A stretch of 64,000 nucleotides of DNA from Cryptomeria japonica (Eukaryota; Streptophyta; Pinopsida; Cupressales; Cupressaceae). How positions within the stretch are numbered: position 1 is the first letter of the stretch; every line of letters starts with the position of its first letter. Shown piece by piece: positions 10,371-21,077 of this stretch. The position numbers and the translations under genes are program-made. The DNA is taken from NCBI RefSeq assembly GCF_030272615.1, contig NC_081407.1:99123897-99187896 (forward strand). Direction: 5' to 3'. Below the pieces are notes generated by a model. That model had not been told where the DNA came from and did not search any database. It saw nothing but the letters and a program-made list of their open reading frames with translations.

Positions 10371-11682
10371 ATCATAATAAACATTTTGGGATATTCCACT
10401 CAGGAAGATTGGACGATCGGAAGGGAGGCAGTCTTGGAGGAAGACCCAATGATCAAGGAGTAACCATATAGACCAAATGAGGCCTAGGCCGAACCTATAA
10501 CAACACTAGAGGAAAGGTTGGTACAGAAGCACATGGAAGGCATTTTTGTACCACGCATATACAAACATTTGACAAATGCCTATTTGGTGCACCTGCATCA
10601 TAGGTATGGCCTTGGGGATGCTAGAAATGGAAGGCTGTGTACCAAAGAACCTGCCAAGGATACTTGGCCTATGAGATCAACGAGGAAGTCAAGAAGAAAA
10701 GAAAGGACGAACAAGTGACGAAGGAAGAAGAACTAACAAAGGACTTCGAAGAATAAATTGACCTCACTAAATATGGACTCTTGGGTCACGTTTAAAAGTT
10801 GTAATCAAGGTGGAGGATTGATTTATCGCAGAAATGCATTCTGGTGATATGGAACCTACATCCAACTTGCTATGGCGAGGGATCCCCAACCCAGTTGGGC
10901 CACCACAAGTTAATGGAGAAGAAGTGACGTGGTACCAATAGTGTGGAGGTCGATACATCGATGAGCACTACAAAGGTATTGGGCCCGCACCTTTGGTAGA
11001 CATATTTTTTGACTTAGAATACGTGGGCACGTGTTGTGAGTAGGAGTGCTATAAGCATCTCGTTCACATGTTGGTGGGAATATGACTTCAAGACTGAAAT
11101 GAGACCCCAAGATGAGCCTAGAGGGACAAAGAGACAAATAGTTGACGAAGCCAACATAAGGGACAAAAGGCAGAAGGCAAAAGACAAGAAAAGAAAAGCT
11201 AGCAAGATTATTAGAAAATTCAAAAGAAAAAGTTATTATGACATCCTGAAAATTAAGAAATTAAAAGAAAAAAGGACAAGGGAAATAAAAAAGCAAAGTG
11301 GTGGAGGTAAGCAAAAGTTGTTCGCACTTCAAGAAATTAAAACATAATAATTTTTACAAAGTGTTGGACATTAAAAAGTTAAACATGAAAAGAATAAGGA
11401 AAATGTTTTTTATGAAAAAGTTTTAAAATGTGGTAGAAGTGCGAAGGCTAAAAATAAAAGATGGCAAAAAATTAACAGTAAAAAATGCAAAGGAAATCAA
11501 AAGGAGGTGATTATCTTTTATAAATTTAATAAATTGCATATCAAAAAGCTAACCCTAACCCTAAAAGACGAAAATCATTATAAAGAAAGAGCATGAAGAC
11601 ATTTTCCCATACCAAGGATACGAGCACAAAAAGCTAAACTCGGCAGGGTACAAATTGCCAAGTCCCAAAAAATGAGTGTAGG
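10371..11682. other. Downstream remnant of E2, no clear gene
   Basis: Only short frames are open. One, at 11036-11347 plus, encodes a 103-residue Lys/Arg-rich peptide and lies in A-rich DNA, so it may be compositional. The 3' part is simple A-rich sequence with a short CTAACCCTAACCCTAA run at 11548-11566. This may be the 3' non-coding part of E2, but no LTR closes it. Confidence 0.35.
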
Positions 11683-11822
11683 ATCAAGTCCATACACTAT
11701 ACGAAGAATAGGAGAACAGAACATTGCAACATCAAGTTCGTACACCATACGAAGAACGAGAACAGAACATTGCAACATCAAGTCCATACATTGTACGGAG
11801 ACTAGGAGAGCAAAATCCATAC
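11683..11822 (+). repeat. 47 bp minisatellite, interrupted by E3
   Basis: Units begin ATCAAGTCCATACACTATAC, ATCAAGTTCGTACACCATAC and ATCAAGTCCATACATTGTAC at 11683, 11731 and 11777, each with an AGAACAGAACATTGCAAC-like tail. The array resumes at 19654 on the far side of E3 (CATACATTGTATGGGGAG), with looser units to about 19850. This confirms that E3 inserted inside it. Confidence 0.75.
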
Positions 11823-12992
11823 TGATGAATACTAAGAGGGGGGGGTGAATTAGTATGCCAAAAATCACTGCATGAAAACACTTACACAGTCTAAAGATAA
11901 ACCGGTAAATCAATCTAACAGTCAAACCGGTTACCACACATGCAAACCAAAAAGCGAATAAAGCATTCACCCACAAAAGCAATACAACCATAACACAAGA
12001 TATTTGATGTGGAAACCCAACTAGGAAAAACCACGGTGAGATGGAACTCACAAGTCACTATCTGCAAAATAGAAACCAGACCAGTTAAGGTCAGATTGGT
12101 TAAGGTCTTACAATGTTCTTCACCAGAACAAATCCTGTTAGGAATCTCAATCTCTGTTAGGAGATAAGTCTGATTAAAGACTACCTTGTTAGAGGATTTT
12201 AGATTCACATGTGTGAACCACCTTGTTAGAGGATTTTACAAAGGCTTTGAGGCCTACCCGGTTAAGGGCTACAGACTTGTCAAAGATGTGAGTAATCAAC
12301 AAGTGTTTGATCTATCTAATAGCACAAACTGCTTGGTTAGATCCAGTATTGCTCACAGCTAATGCATTCTAGCATTACTTCAGTCTTCTCTCTCTCTCTC
12401 TCTCATAGTTACAACTTGATCTTCTCAGATAAGATCATTCTCAACTTCCACCTTAAACCCTAGCTCGACATTAACCCTTTCAGCAACAACTTAAAACCCT
12501 AGACATGATGTCCTTTTAAAGGAATCTAATTTCATGTCGATCCAATAGGATTACATTACAATTTCCTAGGTTCAATGAATCTAGACATACTTAGTAACAC
12601 GACACAAGAAGCACTGTCAATGTGTCGGCACCGTCAAACAATCGGTGGATTGGTAACTCATCACAAAATGCCGGTTGGTAACTCAGCACAGAGTGTTACC
12701 AGTTCATACAAAATACCGATTGTCGGTTTGACAAAAATGAAGACTGGTAAGAATGTGTTGTGCCACTTTTCTCCCTCGTACCACTTGGAATCTACGAACC
12801 GCTTGGGGTCGACATGCCGCTTCAGACCGGGAAACACATTCTGCAAAATCACCACTAGTCTAAAGACTAGTATACAACATACCAATTGGAACAAATACTG
12901 GTTGAGCACAAGCTCATACATATAAAGGGGATCTCAATACAAGTGTGTGTCTATCAATGACAATCACAACATAAACAAAAGAAATGCCAACA
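11823..12992 (-). repeat. E3 3' LTR
   Basis: 1,170 bp. On the minus strand it starts TGTTGGCATTTC and ends TATTCATCA. It holds a CT microsatellite near 12391-12404 and several CCGGTTA-type short motifs. It pairs with 18485-19653. Confidence 0.9.
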
Positions 12993-13004
12993 ATCTCCCT
13001 CTTT
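12993..13004 (-). promoter_or_regulatory. E3 polypurine tract
   Basis: AAAGAGGGAGAT on the minus strand directly precedes the 3' LTR, as expected for the plus-strand primer of reverse transcription. Confidence 0.7.
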
Positions 13005-13330
13005 GGCATTGATGGCAACATTTAGGAAAATAAAATTTTGACATCTAAGTGTTTTACAACAAAAACTTGCCATTAACAAAATTGCTCCCCCTAAGCATAT
13101 ACACTATCCCTTAAACAACACGGTGTATAGCAATTTTGCATACAGAGCATAATCATCAGAGCATATAGCATATATCATAGCATATATCAAAATTTCAAAA
13201 CAGATACTTCTCCCCTTGTGGCAGAAGATCAAAATTTTAAAACCAAAAACCAGATATACTTCTCCCCCTTTGCCAACAATGACAAAGTACCGCTTGAAAA
13301 CCCTGTTTCCATATATATATATATATAATT

Positions 13331-14662
13331 TTATGACAATAATGAATAATACTTGTCAAAAACTGATTTATAGTCCTGCAAAAATTGTTTCATGGATAGG
13401 GACCAAGAATCAAGTAGGGAGGTTGCCACTTCCTTCTCTGACTGCATCTGGGATACCTGTTCCTCCATGGCATCTACTGTGCTCAGTTCCTGTGTGACTG
13501 TCAGGGCATCCAGGTTTAGATAACACTTCTGAAGAATTTGCAGTCGTGGAAGTAATACCAGTTGAAGCTCCTGCAAATCCCTAGACCGTGTGCTGATCTC
13601 TTGCTCCAACTTGGCTAACTGGATCTGGAACCGGTGAACGGTTTGCCCATATGCTACAAAGGAATCATAAGGCATCTTGAATGTGCCCAAGTAGGACTGT
13701 AAGTCCGTTTGAAGCTGTGGCTTCTTGGCTAGCACATCATCATAGAACAAATGAGGTTGACAGATTTTGCTAAGTAGCAAGTTCCCCTCATCCAAGGCAT
13801 TCCTTATGTCCTTTTGATCTTTCAGCAGTTCAGTCCTAAGCTCATTCAACTTCTTCACTAGAGCAACATTAAGAGCCTTTTGGTGCTCTTTCTTTACATT
13901 GGCCTCTGTTGCTTCTTCCAGACTTTGCACCTGATCATCCACTACAGTACACAGAAGTTTGAGTTGTGCTAGTGATGATTCACTGTCAGGAAGATTAGTA
14001 CCGAGGATTAAACTGGTAAGTGTGTCTACAGCCGCCTGAATAATATCTTGTTCCCTTTTCCTGTGAATGCCTTCAAGGCGCTCTTGGGCAACCTTGATAC
14101 TCTGCATAAGCTCAGACTCACTTGCAGATTGGAGATCAATAGGAATCAAGATGGCAGTCGGTTTGGCTTGGCTCTTGGTTGCCTTAGGAGTCTCCATATG
14201 TGTGCTCTTCATTGCTTCAATTGTCTTGTCCGCTTCTTCCTTCTTTTTCCTCTCCTTCTCTTCTTTCTCTTTCTCTTCTCTCTTTTTCTTCTCTTCCTCT
14301 TCCATCTTCTTCTTGTCTTCCTCTTCTTTTTGCTTCTTCTCTACTTCTGCCTTCTTCTTTGCTTCCTCTTCCTTCTTCTTCTGTGCTTCCTCTTCCTTCT
14401 TCTTCTGTTCTTCCTCTTCCTTCTTCTTCTTCTCTTCCTCTTCCTTCTTCTTCTTCTCTTCCTGTTCCTTCTTCTTCTTCTCTTCATCTTCCTTCTTTCT
14501 CTTTTCTTCCTTATCCTCTTCTTCTTTCTTCTTCCTATCATCTTCTTGCTTCTTCTTTTCTTCATCTTTTTGTTTCTCCTCTTCCTCTTTTCTCTTCTCT
14601 TCCTCTTTCTTCTTTTGCTCATCTTCATCCCTCTTCTTTTTCTCTTCCTGTTCCTTTGCCAC
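13331..14662 (-). CDS. E3 accessory protein, SAH and C-terminal coiled coil
   Basis: 443 codons are open. The first 140 are almost only Lys, Glu, Asp and Arg (repeats such as KKKEEEEQKKKEEEAQKKKE), which would form a stable isolated helix. The rest has a Leu-rich heptad pattern (DLQELQLVLLPRLQILQKCY) suggesting a coiled coil. Codons upstream of the nominal start are in frame back to a TAG at 14713-14711, so this is a continuation, not an independent gene. The complementary strand reads as Ser/Leu/Phe-rich frames that I treat as artefacts. Confidence 0.55.
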   Translation of the reverse strand: MAKEQEEKKKRDEDEQKKKEEEKRKEEEEKQKDEEKKKQEDDRKKKEEEDKEEKRKKEDEEKKKKEQEEKKKKEEEEKKKKEEEEQKKKEEEAQKKKEEEAKKKAEVEKKQKEEEDKKKMEEEEKKKREEKEKEEKERKKKEEADKTIEAMKSTHMETPKATKSQAKPTAILIPIDLQSASESELMQSIKVAQERLEGIHRKREQDIIQAAVDTLTSLILGTNLPDSESSLAQLKLLCTVVDDQVQSLEEATEANVKKEHQKALNVALVKKLNELRTELLKDQKDIRNALDEGNLLLSKICQPHLFYDDVLAKKPQLQTDLQSYLGTFKMPYDSFVAYGQTVHRFQIQLAKLEQEISTRSRDLQELQLVLLPRLQILQKCYLNLDALTVTQELSTVDAMEEQVSQMQSEKEVATSLLDSWSLSMKQFLQDYKSVFDKYYSLLS

Positions 14663-14665
14663 TTG
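14230..14665. repeat. Polypurine/polypyrimidine tract of about 430 bp
   Basis: The plus strand is nearly pure pyrimidine (TTCTTCTTCTCTTCCTCTTC-like repeats) because the minus strand encodes the Lys/Glu helix with AAG/GAA/GAG codons. Such tracts can form triplex DNA. Confidence 0.8.
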
Positions 14666-15005
14666 TTGTGTGTCCTCGGCCTGTTCACCACCCTGATCTG
14701 CTTGTTGCCCCTATTTAGTTCCCTCAGAAGGTATGTCCTGAGTGACATCTTCTACATCTAGGGCATCGACATCGATGGTGTCGATTGGTTCTTCCACCAA
14801 GTTTCCTTCCTCATCAAAGACCTCATCCGGTTTGGAAATAACCAGTTCCTTTTCCGCTTGGAGGTTGGCCATTTGTGCTTTGTGAGAGCTGATAGCATGA
14901 GCCATATGCTGATGAGTATCTTTTTCAACATCATCAACTCTCCCCTCCAACAACCAGAGTCTTCTTCTCCTTGTGAAGAAGAGACCTTTATTTTGATCCA
15001 GGGCA

Positions 15006-16118
15006 TCAAATAAAATTTGAGAGTTCGGGGAAGTACTGTGCAAAGACTTTCTCCCTAATCTCCTGTTCCTTTTCAATGGCAATGCACCATTTATTATCTA
15101 ATGCTTTAAATAATGGATCCGGTGTCTGAGATTTAATCTCTAATGGTGACCAGTCATTTTTACATAAATAAAGAATGATTTCCTGTAGTACTTCATCTTT
15201 TTCCTCACTATTAAATTCATCATAATAGTCTACTAGATCATGAAGTAACTTTCTCCTAATATTTTTTACTGTTCTTTGACAATGTGTCAAAGGTTTGTAT
15301 GAGGAGATGTCTATATTTACCGGTGCGGATGCTACCGGTTCATTCTTCTTCATCTTCTTTGTCTGTCTTGCCTTCTTTGGATGTTCATCAGACTTAGTTT
15401 CTTCGGAGTCCAGTTCATTTGCCTTAGTCTTCCTCTTTCTTTCGAAGACTTTTGCCGGTTTTACCTCCGATTTCTTCTTTGCCGGTGACCACTTGGTCAC
15501 TCTTGGAGTTGCAATGGTAGCCGGTGTCAATGCTGCAGGCACTGCCTTAGCTTTCTTAGCTGTCGGTTTTGTTCCCTTCTTCACCGATGGTTCTTCAACC
15601 TGTGCAATCCTCTCCAAGTAGGTTTCGGTCCTCTTAGCCTTTGGATCAAGAGGCGAGGCAATAAGGGTTGAGGCATACCCTTCCATCATGTCAAACATAA
15701 CTTCATAGCCCATTGGCTCTACCTCCTCCATTCTAGGCTCAACAACCTCCATTAAACATTTGTCCACCTGAATAGTGAAACAGATGTCATCTTCGTATTT
15801 CTTCACTATGTCACCTGAGATTCTTACCCTCTGACTCATCTTTCTTCTGAACTCATCAAAATATTTGTTCAATACCTCGAGGTAGCCGGTTCCAATGGCT
15901 TGTACACTTTCTTTTATCTGCTTGGTTACTGGTTGGTCAGGGGACCACTGGACATCTCCTACACCCGAAAAGTAGCCTTGGAAATAAAAGAACAACCCTA
16001 CCAGTAGTTGTCCAAACTTAAACCTCAATGAATTGTCATGTTTGATTGCCTTAAGATTTAACAGGAGGTGCCTTTGCATACCGATGCATAGGTCAAATGA
16101 TTTATCCTCTTTAATCAT
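15006..16118 (-). CDS. E3 accessory protein, middle segment
   Basis: 370 codons are open here. The first 150 residues are mixed hydrophobic and polar (QRHLLLNLKAIKHDNSLRFK, then GQLLVGLFFYFQGYF), as in a globular domain. A Lys/Ala/Pro-rich basic stretch with KRKRK-like clusters (possible nuclear signal) follows, then a second conserved-looking block (CQRTVKNIRRKLLHDLVDYY). It ends at a frameshift beyond which the next segment (15082-14711) continues the same protein. Family unknown. Confidence 0.55.
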   Translation of the reverse strand: MIKEDKSFDLCIGMQRHLLLNLKAIKHDNSLRFKFGQLLVGLFFYFQGYFSGVGDVQWSPDQPVTKQIKESVQAIGTGYLEVLNKYFDEFRRKMSQRVRISGDIVKKYEDDICFTIQVDKCLMEVVEPRMEEVEPMGYEVMFDMMEGYASTLIASPLDPKAKRTETYLERIAQVEEPSVKKGTKPTAKKAKAVPAALTPATIATPRVTKWSPAKKKSEVKPAKVFERKRKTKANELDSEETKSDEHPKKARQTKKMKKNEPVASAPVNIDISSYKPLTHCQRTVKNIRRKLLHDLVDYYDEFNSEEKDEVLQEIILYLCKNDWSPLEIKSQTPDPLFKALDNKWCIAIEKEQEIREKVFAQYFPELSNFI

Positions 16119-17156
16119 TCAGTAAGCGACATTTATCGTTGTAGCAGATATAGAATTAATCCTGCTGGTTCAGAATGTTCTATAGCCTATCACCTTACAG
16201 GTGTATTTCACCAGATCATCCTTGATAGGATTAATTGTCATACCTCGTGAATCACTAGATGAATTGGTGAGCTTGGTCATTTCCGTTTTGCTTACCGTTC
16301 TTAGGGCTGGCACTTCCCCTGTGTTGCAGAAACTGATGACTGCATGAATTTCCTGAGGCGTGATATCATGCGTCCTCTCCAGGTACATCTTGTCACCATG
16401 GACTCTGCTCAAGATGATCCTGATGTGATCCTCTGTGAAGTCTTCCAGAAAATATATTGCATTATGGAGTTTCTTCTTCTCTAAGATACTGAACTCCGGT
16501 TTGATCTTTTTGTCCTTGCCACAAAATAGACCTAACTGAGTATGAATAGCTAAAGACCCTAGGCCTTCTATTTTGCAATCAATATAATCCGAAATTCCTT
16601 TTTCGGCTATGACTCCAGTCGGAACTTGTGACAACATTATATTTAGACTTCCTCTGAATAAAACTTTCCGACTCAATTGATGTAATCGAACTGGTATGAG
16701 ATGCGGAAGCCATTGAAGAGTATTTCAAGAACACGAAAAATATCTTTCAAACGCAAATTTAGGGCTTCCTGATTCTGCTTCACTTCACTCTCTGTCGGAT
16801 GCCAAATCACTGCTTTATGTTCTCTACTACCGCTTGCAAACTAGATTTGAATCTCTTTCAAGGTTATTCAATTTCTTGAAATCTAAGCTCAAATCGCCTT
16901 TTCTTCGTTCTGCACTTGAAAACTTTTCTTCGCTCGAAAACAGACAGTGAGAAATGATTTGAAAAATATATTTATACATGTCTCTCACCTACCGCCATTA
17001 ATGCTCCTCTATTAGGGCGTGAACCCTAATTTGCCTCTTTATTGTTTTTGATCTTCTGCCAAGCGACAGGTGTCGCATACTGGTTAAGGTCTTTTACCGG
17101 TGTCAACCGGGGGTTCGAAAGCATTTCGCCGTTTGCTCCCCCTAAGCCTTTAAGGC

Positions 17157-18446
17157 TTAGTTTGCCGATTCTGATATTTCCACACTACGTGCAGAAATTG
17201 GTTCCTCTTCCGACATTATTGGTTTCTTCCTCCATGTTTTCTTCATGCCCCCTTGAACTTTTTCAACATCGATTTCTCGTTCCTGAGTGACTAGTATATC
17301 ATCAGATATACTTTTTCTGCTTCTGCAGAATCTTGCAATGTTACCTGATTTGTTGCAATGATAGAAAACAATTCCAGGTGCTCTCCAAGGTCCATTGTAC
17401 ATGTTTCCATTCTTCCTTTTGAATGTTGCAGTAGTGTGACCATGACCATGACAGATCATACAACTTTCTCTCCATCTGGTTGCCGCTTGATGGCCACCGC
17501 TTCTTGACTGATGATTGAAGACATTAAACCGGTTGTGGTTCCAGTTCATAAAAGATTTAGGACCAGTTCCTTGGGTCCTCTGAGGATATCTTCCAGTGTT
17601 ATCCATTACAGACCTGCATTCAAATGCTCTATGCCCAAACTTGTTACATGCATAACAATGACCATTGAACTTATTGGATCTAGGTACATTGTTGATAAAA
17701 TAAGGAAAATTATTGTAGGCTTTGCTCCTACATACATTGGCAGTGTGTCCTTCTTTAAGATAGTTAAAGCAAACAGGTTTGAATTTTCGCTTACCTTTTC
17801 CTTTGAGTGTCAGTTGCTTATTTGATGCTTCAGCATTTGTTCCTAAGGATTCTCCTTCTTCATGTCCAGAAAAACCAAGACCATTGGTATTCTTTGCCAG
17901 TCTAGATGCCTCAAGCTTTTGCTCTAGCTTGACAGTTTTTTTGCCAAACTTAGCAAGTATTTCCTTTGACTCAAAGAGTTCTTTGGAAATAGCAGTGTTT
18001 GTCTCCATTAGACTTGCATTTTTTGAGATGGCTATGTTCAGTTCTCCTTGCATGTCTTCTTTTTCCATTCTGCTCTCATGAAGGTGAGCAGTCAGTGCAC
18101 TGATCTCTTGTTTCAACTTGGAGATCTCATGATCTCTATCCTTTATCCGATCTTCACCTTTTCTCCGGTTCTCAAGCTCTTGACTAAACCTAATAGTCAG
18201 TCCTTCCAACTCCTTTCTCAGATTGGAGTTTGAATCATTTAGTTTATTTACTTCAGCAATCATGGCTTCCATGTTAGCTTCATCTTCAGAACTACTATCA
18301 GATAGTTCCATCAGCTTTTCTGCATGTTCTCTCCTTTTTGCTTGAGATGCCTTGTATTTGACCATAAGATCATCATAGGCTTGCTCAGACTTAGTGAGAC
18401 ATTGAGTAAGTTCCCTCATGGTGTATTCCCCCATATCTCTTTCCAA
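17157..18446 (-). CDS. gag: E3 gag-like protein, coiled coil plus zinc knuckles
   Basis: An open frame of about 429 codons starting just 25 bp after the primer site. Residues 1-190 are a heptad-like coiled coil (Glu/Lys/Leu-rich). Then four CCHC-type sites follow: CFNYLKEGHTANVC (second Cys lost), CYACNKFGHRAFEC (intact), CMICHGHGHTTATF (last Cys lost) and YHCNKSGNIARFC (degenerate). Zinc knuckles of Gag bind the genomic RNA. The usual copia Gag N-terminal (UBN2-type) domain and the leader are missing, so this is the C-terminal half of a Gag. A start codon is uncertain; the first ATG is a few codons in. Only one knuckle is intact, so packaging activity is doubtful. Confidence 0.7.
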   Translation of the reverse strand: MERDMGEYTMRELTQCLTKSEQAYDDLMVKYKASQAKRREHAEKLMELSDSSSEDEANMEAMIAEVNKLNDSNSNLRKELEGLTIRFSQELENRRKGEDRIKDRDHEISKLKQEISALTAHLHESRMEKEDMQGELNIAISKNASLMETNTAISKELFESKEILAKFGKKTVKLEQKLEASRLAKNTNGLGFSGHEEGESLGTNAEASNKQLTLKGKGKRKFKPVCFNYLKEGHTANVCRSKAYNNFPYFINNVPRSNKFNGHCYACNKFGHRAFECRSVMDNTGRYPQRTQGTGPKSFMNWNHNRFNVFNHQSRSGGHQAATRWRESCMICHGHGHTTATFKRKNGNMYNGPWRAPGIVFYHCNKSGNIARFCRSRKSISDDILVTQEREIDVEKVQGGMKKTWRKKPIMSEEEPISARSVEISESAN

Positions 18447-18470
18447 GTGGTTAAACTTATAGAAAGGTAG

Positions 18471-18482
18471 GCTCTGATACCA
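18471..18482 (-). promoter_or_regulatory. E3 primer binding site, initiator Met-tRNA type
   Basis: TGGTATCAGAGC on the minus strand, two bases after the LTR end. This is the standard plant copia priming site, complementary to the 3' end of initiator Met-tRNA, and it sets the orientation of E3. Confidence 0.9.
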
Positions 18483-18484
18483 AT

Positions 18485-19653
18485 TGATGAATACTAAGAG
18501 GAGGGGGGTGAATTAGTATGCCAAAAATCACTGCACGAAAACACTTACATAGTCTAAAGATAAACCGGTAAAGCAGTCTAACAGTCAAACCGATTACCAC
18601 ACATGTAAACCAAAAAGCAAATAAAGCATTCACCCACAAAAGCAATACAGCCATAACACAAGATATTTGACGTGGAAACCCATCTGGGAAAAACCACGGT
18701 GAGATGGAACTCACAAGTCACTATCTACAGAATAGAAACCAGACTGGTTAAGGTCAGACCGGTTAAGGTCTTACAATGTTCTTCACCAGAACAAATCCTA
18801 TTAGGAATCTCAATCTCTATTAGGAGATAAGTCTGATTAAAGAATACCTTGTTAGAGGATTTTAGATTCACATGTGTGAACCACCTTGTTAGAGGATTTT
18901 ACAAAGGCTTTGAGGCCTACCCGGTTAAGGGCTACAGACTTGTCAAAGATGTGAGTAATCAACAAGTGTTTGATCTATCTAATAGCACAAACTGCTTGGT
19001 TAGATCTAGTATTGCTCACAGCTAATGCATTCCAACATTACTTCAGTCTTCTCTCTCTCTCTCACACAGTTACAATTTGATCTTCTCAGATAAGATCATT
19101 CTCAACTTCCACCTTAAACCCTAGCTCGACATTAACCCTTTCAGCAACAACTTAAAACCCTAGACATGATGTCCTTTTAAAGGAATCTGATTTCATGTTG
19201 GTCCAATAGGATTACATTACAATTTCCTAGGTTGAATGAATCTAGACATACTCAGTAACATGACACAAGAAGCACCGTCAATGTGTCGACACCATCAAAC
19301 AATCGGTGGATTGGTAACTCATCACAAAATGTCAGTTGGTAACTCATCACAGAGTGTTACTGGTTCATACAAAATACCAGTTGCCGGTTTGACAAAAATG
19401 AAGACTGGTAAGAATGTGTTGTGCCGCTTTGCTACCTCATACTGCTTGGAATCTATGAAACGCTTAGGGTCGACATGCCGCTTCAGACTGGGAAACACAT
19501 TCTAGAAAATCACCACTAGTCTAAAGACTAGTATACAACATACCGGTTGGAACAAATACCGGTTGAGCACAAGCTCATACATATAAAGGGGATCTCAATA
19601 CAAGTGTGTGTCCATCAATGACAATCACAACATAAACAACAGAAATGCCAACA
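18485..19653 (-). repeat. E3 5' LTR
   Basis: 1,169 bp, the partner of 11823-12992 with scattered substitutions and small CT-repeat length differences. Its inner end abuts the primer binding site; its outer end abuts the CATAC duplication. Confidence 0.9.
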
Positions 19654-21077
19654 CATACATTGTATGGGGAGCAGTAGGTGGCCACGAAATTGCAAAACAA
19701 CCTTAGGGACAAAAAAATTGTAGACGGTTGAATCTCTACATCGTACGAGAAAGGACATTACATATAGATGAGGATATCACAAAGGGTTGAATCTGGACAT
19801 TGTATGAGTAAGGACATTACTGCACATAAACAAATCATTGTACGTAGCAAAGGAGGAAGATTTTGTGCGATGTGTGAAGGACCTCGTACAGAGAGAGGAA
19901 TGAGGCGTATAGCTGAAGGAAGGAGTCATATGAGCAAGGTAGGAGCCATCCACCCCAACATCATCTCTACTACCAAGGAGGTCCTCTCACCCTCCTACTT
20001 CCCAGTGATTTTGTGATGTCCCCTTACTGTACTTCCCTAAGATTTACCCTAAAGACATATTTGTGATCAGTTAAGATTAGAATGTCATCTTACCAAATGA
20101 GTCTCTTTTGATGGTGCAGTCCCAAAGCCTGAAACCTACAAGCACATCTTAAAGAACACATGCAGATATACATAGATATATTCCACTTTTAGATTACTTC
20201 TCATATTTTAAAACATATAAACATACAGCAGTATGGGAGAAGGGATGTGGAGGGTTCACCCAAAGCACTTTCCTATACCAAGCCTAAGAGGGTTGTATAC
20301 CACAGCCCTCCCCCTTGGTGTCTTGTATCTGCATTCCCCATCCATATTAGAACTCCTAAAGTCACTTGCCAGCTTAAGGGGCTTGGGCGGGATCGTAAGT
20401 GGACTACCTGGCCTTTTAGGTAAGTGCCCCTGGTTCTTTGGATCCCTTTGATCCACCTAGAACAGTATCTTACCCTCCAAGTTCATCCTTCATTGCTTAC
20501 ACTAGAGGCCCATCCTATATGGTGGTATTCAATCAGACACACTTTCCAATTATTCTTTCCTCAATAAGATTACATTCATAGTCTTAATTAAATATAGGCA
20601 GAGTGTTCATATGCAAGTAATTATTAGTAGATAATAAAGAGGCAGTAATTATACCACAGAATGATGATTAATTTTCAACTAAAACAAGTAGAAGACTATA
20701 TAGTACTTTATCTGATTGTGATAACTATCTTCCCTTTTTAATGTTGTTGTTTGATCTCCTAAGGATCAAGGACTGGCTGAGACTTTTCTTTTCTTCCTTT
20801 TTCTTGAGTTTCTGATCCTCACTTCACTTCTCATCGATGCCTCCCTTTATATCCTTCTTCCATTGTGGGAAGATGTGTCCCTTGGGAAAATTTCTCCTTG
20901 AAAGGTGATGTCTCCATTCTAGACATGATTGTTGCCTTAAAGCAATTTGTTAACACTTAACACACAATCATTTAATACATTTGCTCTATTATTTCCCACA
21001 ATAATGCAGATATCACTTCCTTCCTTGTGTCAAACCTTCATCATGTCAAACAATTAGGAATTCAAATTAGAGGTTAT
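19654..21077. other. Sequence between E3 and hAT, no gene recognised
   Basis: The first 200 bp continue the minisatellite split by E3. From 20013 the text TGTGATGTCCCC looks like an LTR start and a CCCACA near 21000 like an end, but there is no target duplication, primer site or second copy. Open frames (19768-20016, 20233-20451) show no family motif. Confidence 0.4.

Larger units (their letters stand above)
13331..16713 (-). pseudogene. E3 large accessory gene with Lys/Glu single alpha helix
   Basis: From a possible ATG at 16713 (MASASH) the frame runs to a stop at 13331, broken by a shift near 16620, TGA codons at 16172-16170 and just before 16118, a shift near 15020, and TAG at 14713-14711. 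Read through these breaks it is about 1,100 residues: an N-terminal folded-looking region (16676-15800), a basic Lys/Pro/Ala segment (15640-15300), a second folded region, an acidic stretch (DVDALDVEDV), a 140-residue run of Lys and Glu (14662-14235) typical of a single alpha helix, and a Leu-rich coiled-coil C-terminus. I do not recognise the family. It occupies the place where pol would sit, so it is probably an acquired or element-specific accessory protein. Confidence 0.6.
11823..19653 (-). mobile_element. E3: non-autonomous copia-type LTR retrotransposon
   Basis: Two LTRs (18485-19653 as 5', 11823-12992 as 3', element on the minus strand) are flanked by the 5 bp target duplication CATAC at 11818-11822 and 19654-19658. 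A primer site matching initiator Met-tRNA follows the 5' LTR, and a purine-rich tract precedes the 3' LTR. Inside are a zinc-knuckle gag fragment and a large unknown gene. No protease, integrase or reverse transcriptase is recognisable, so movement would need enzymes from a copia relative. The LTRs are about 94-95% identical by hand count, so it is clearly older than E4. Confidence 0.85.

Noticed and set aside
11036-11347. 103-residue Lys/Arg-rich protein
   Set aside because: Lies in A-rich DNA with no homology that I recognise; composition alone explains the open frame.
11548-11566. Telomere-like CTAACCCTAACCCTAA
   Set aside because: Only about two units and not the usual plant TTTAGGG spacing; chance in A/C-rich DNA.
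14048-14761. Long Leu/Phe/Ser-rich frames on the plus strand opposite the E3 Lys/Glu helix
   Set aside because: They are the mechanical complement of AAG/GAA/GAG codons; three frames are open at once, as expected for a pyrimidine tract.
20233-20451. Small open frames between E3 and hAT
   Set aside because: Overlapping frames on both strands, no motif, no codon pattern.
20013-21000. Possible solo LTR (TGTGATGTCCCC ... CCCACA)
   Set aside because: No target duplication, primer site, polypurine tract or second copy; flanking five-base words do not match.
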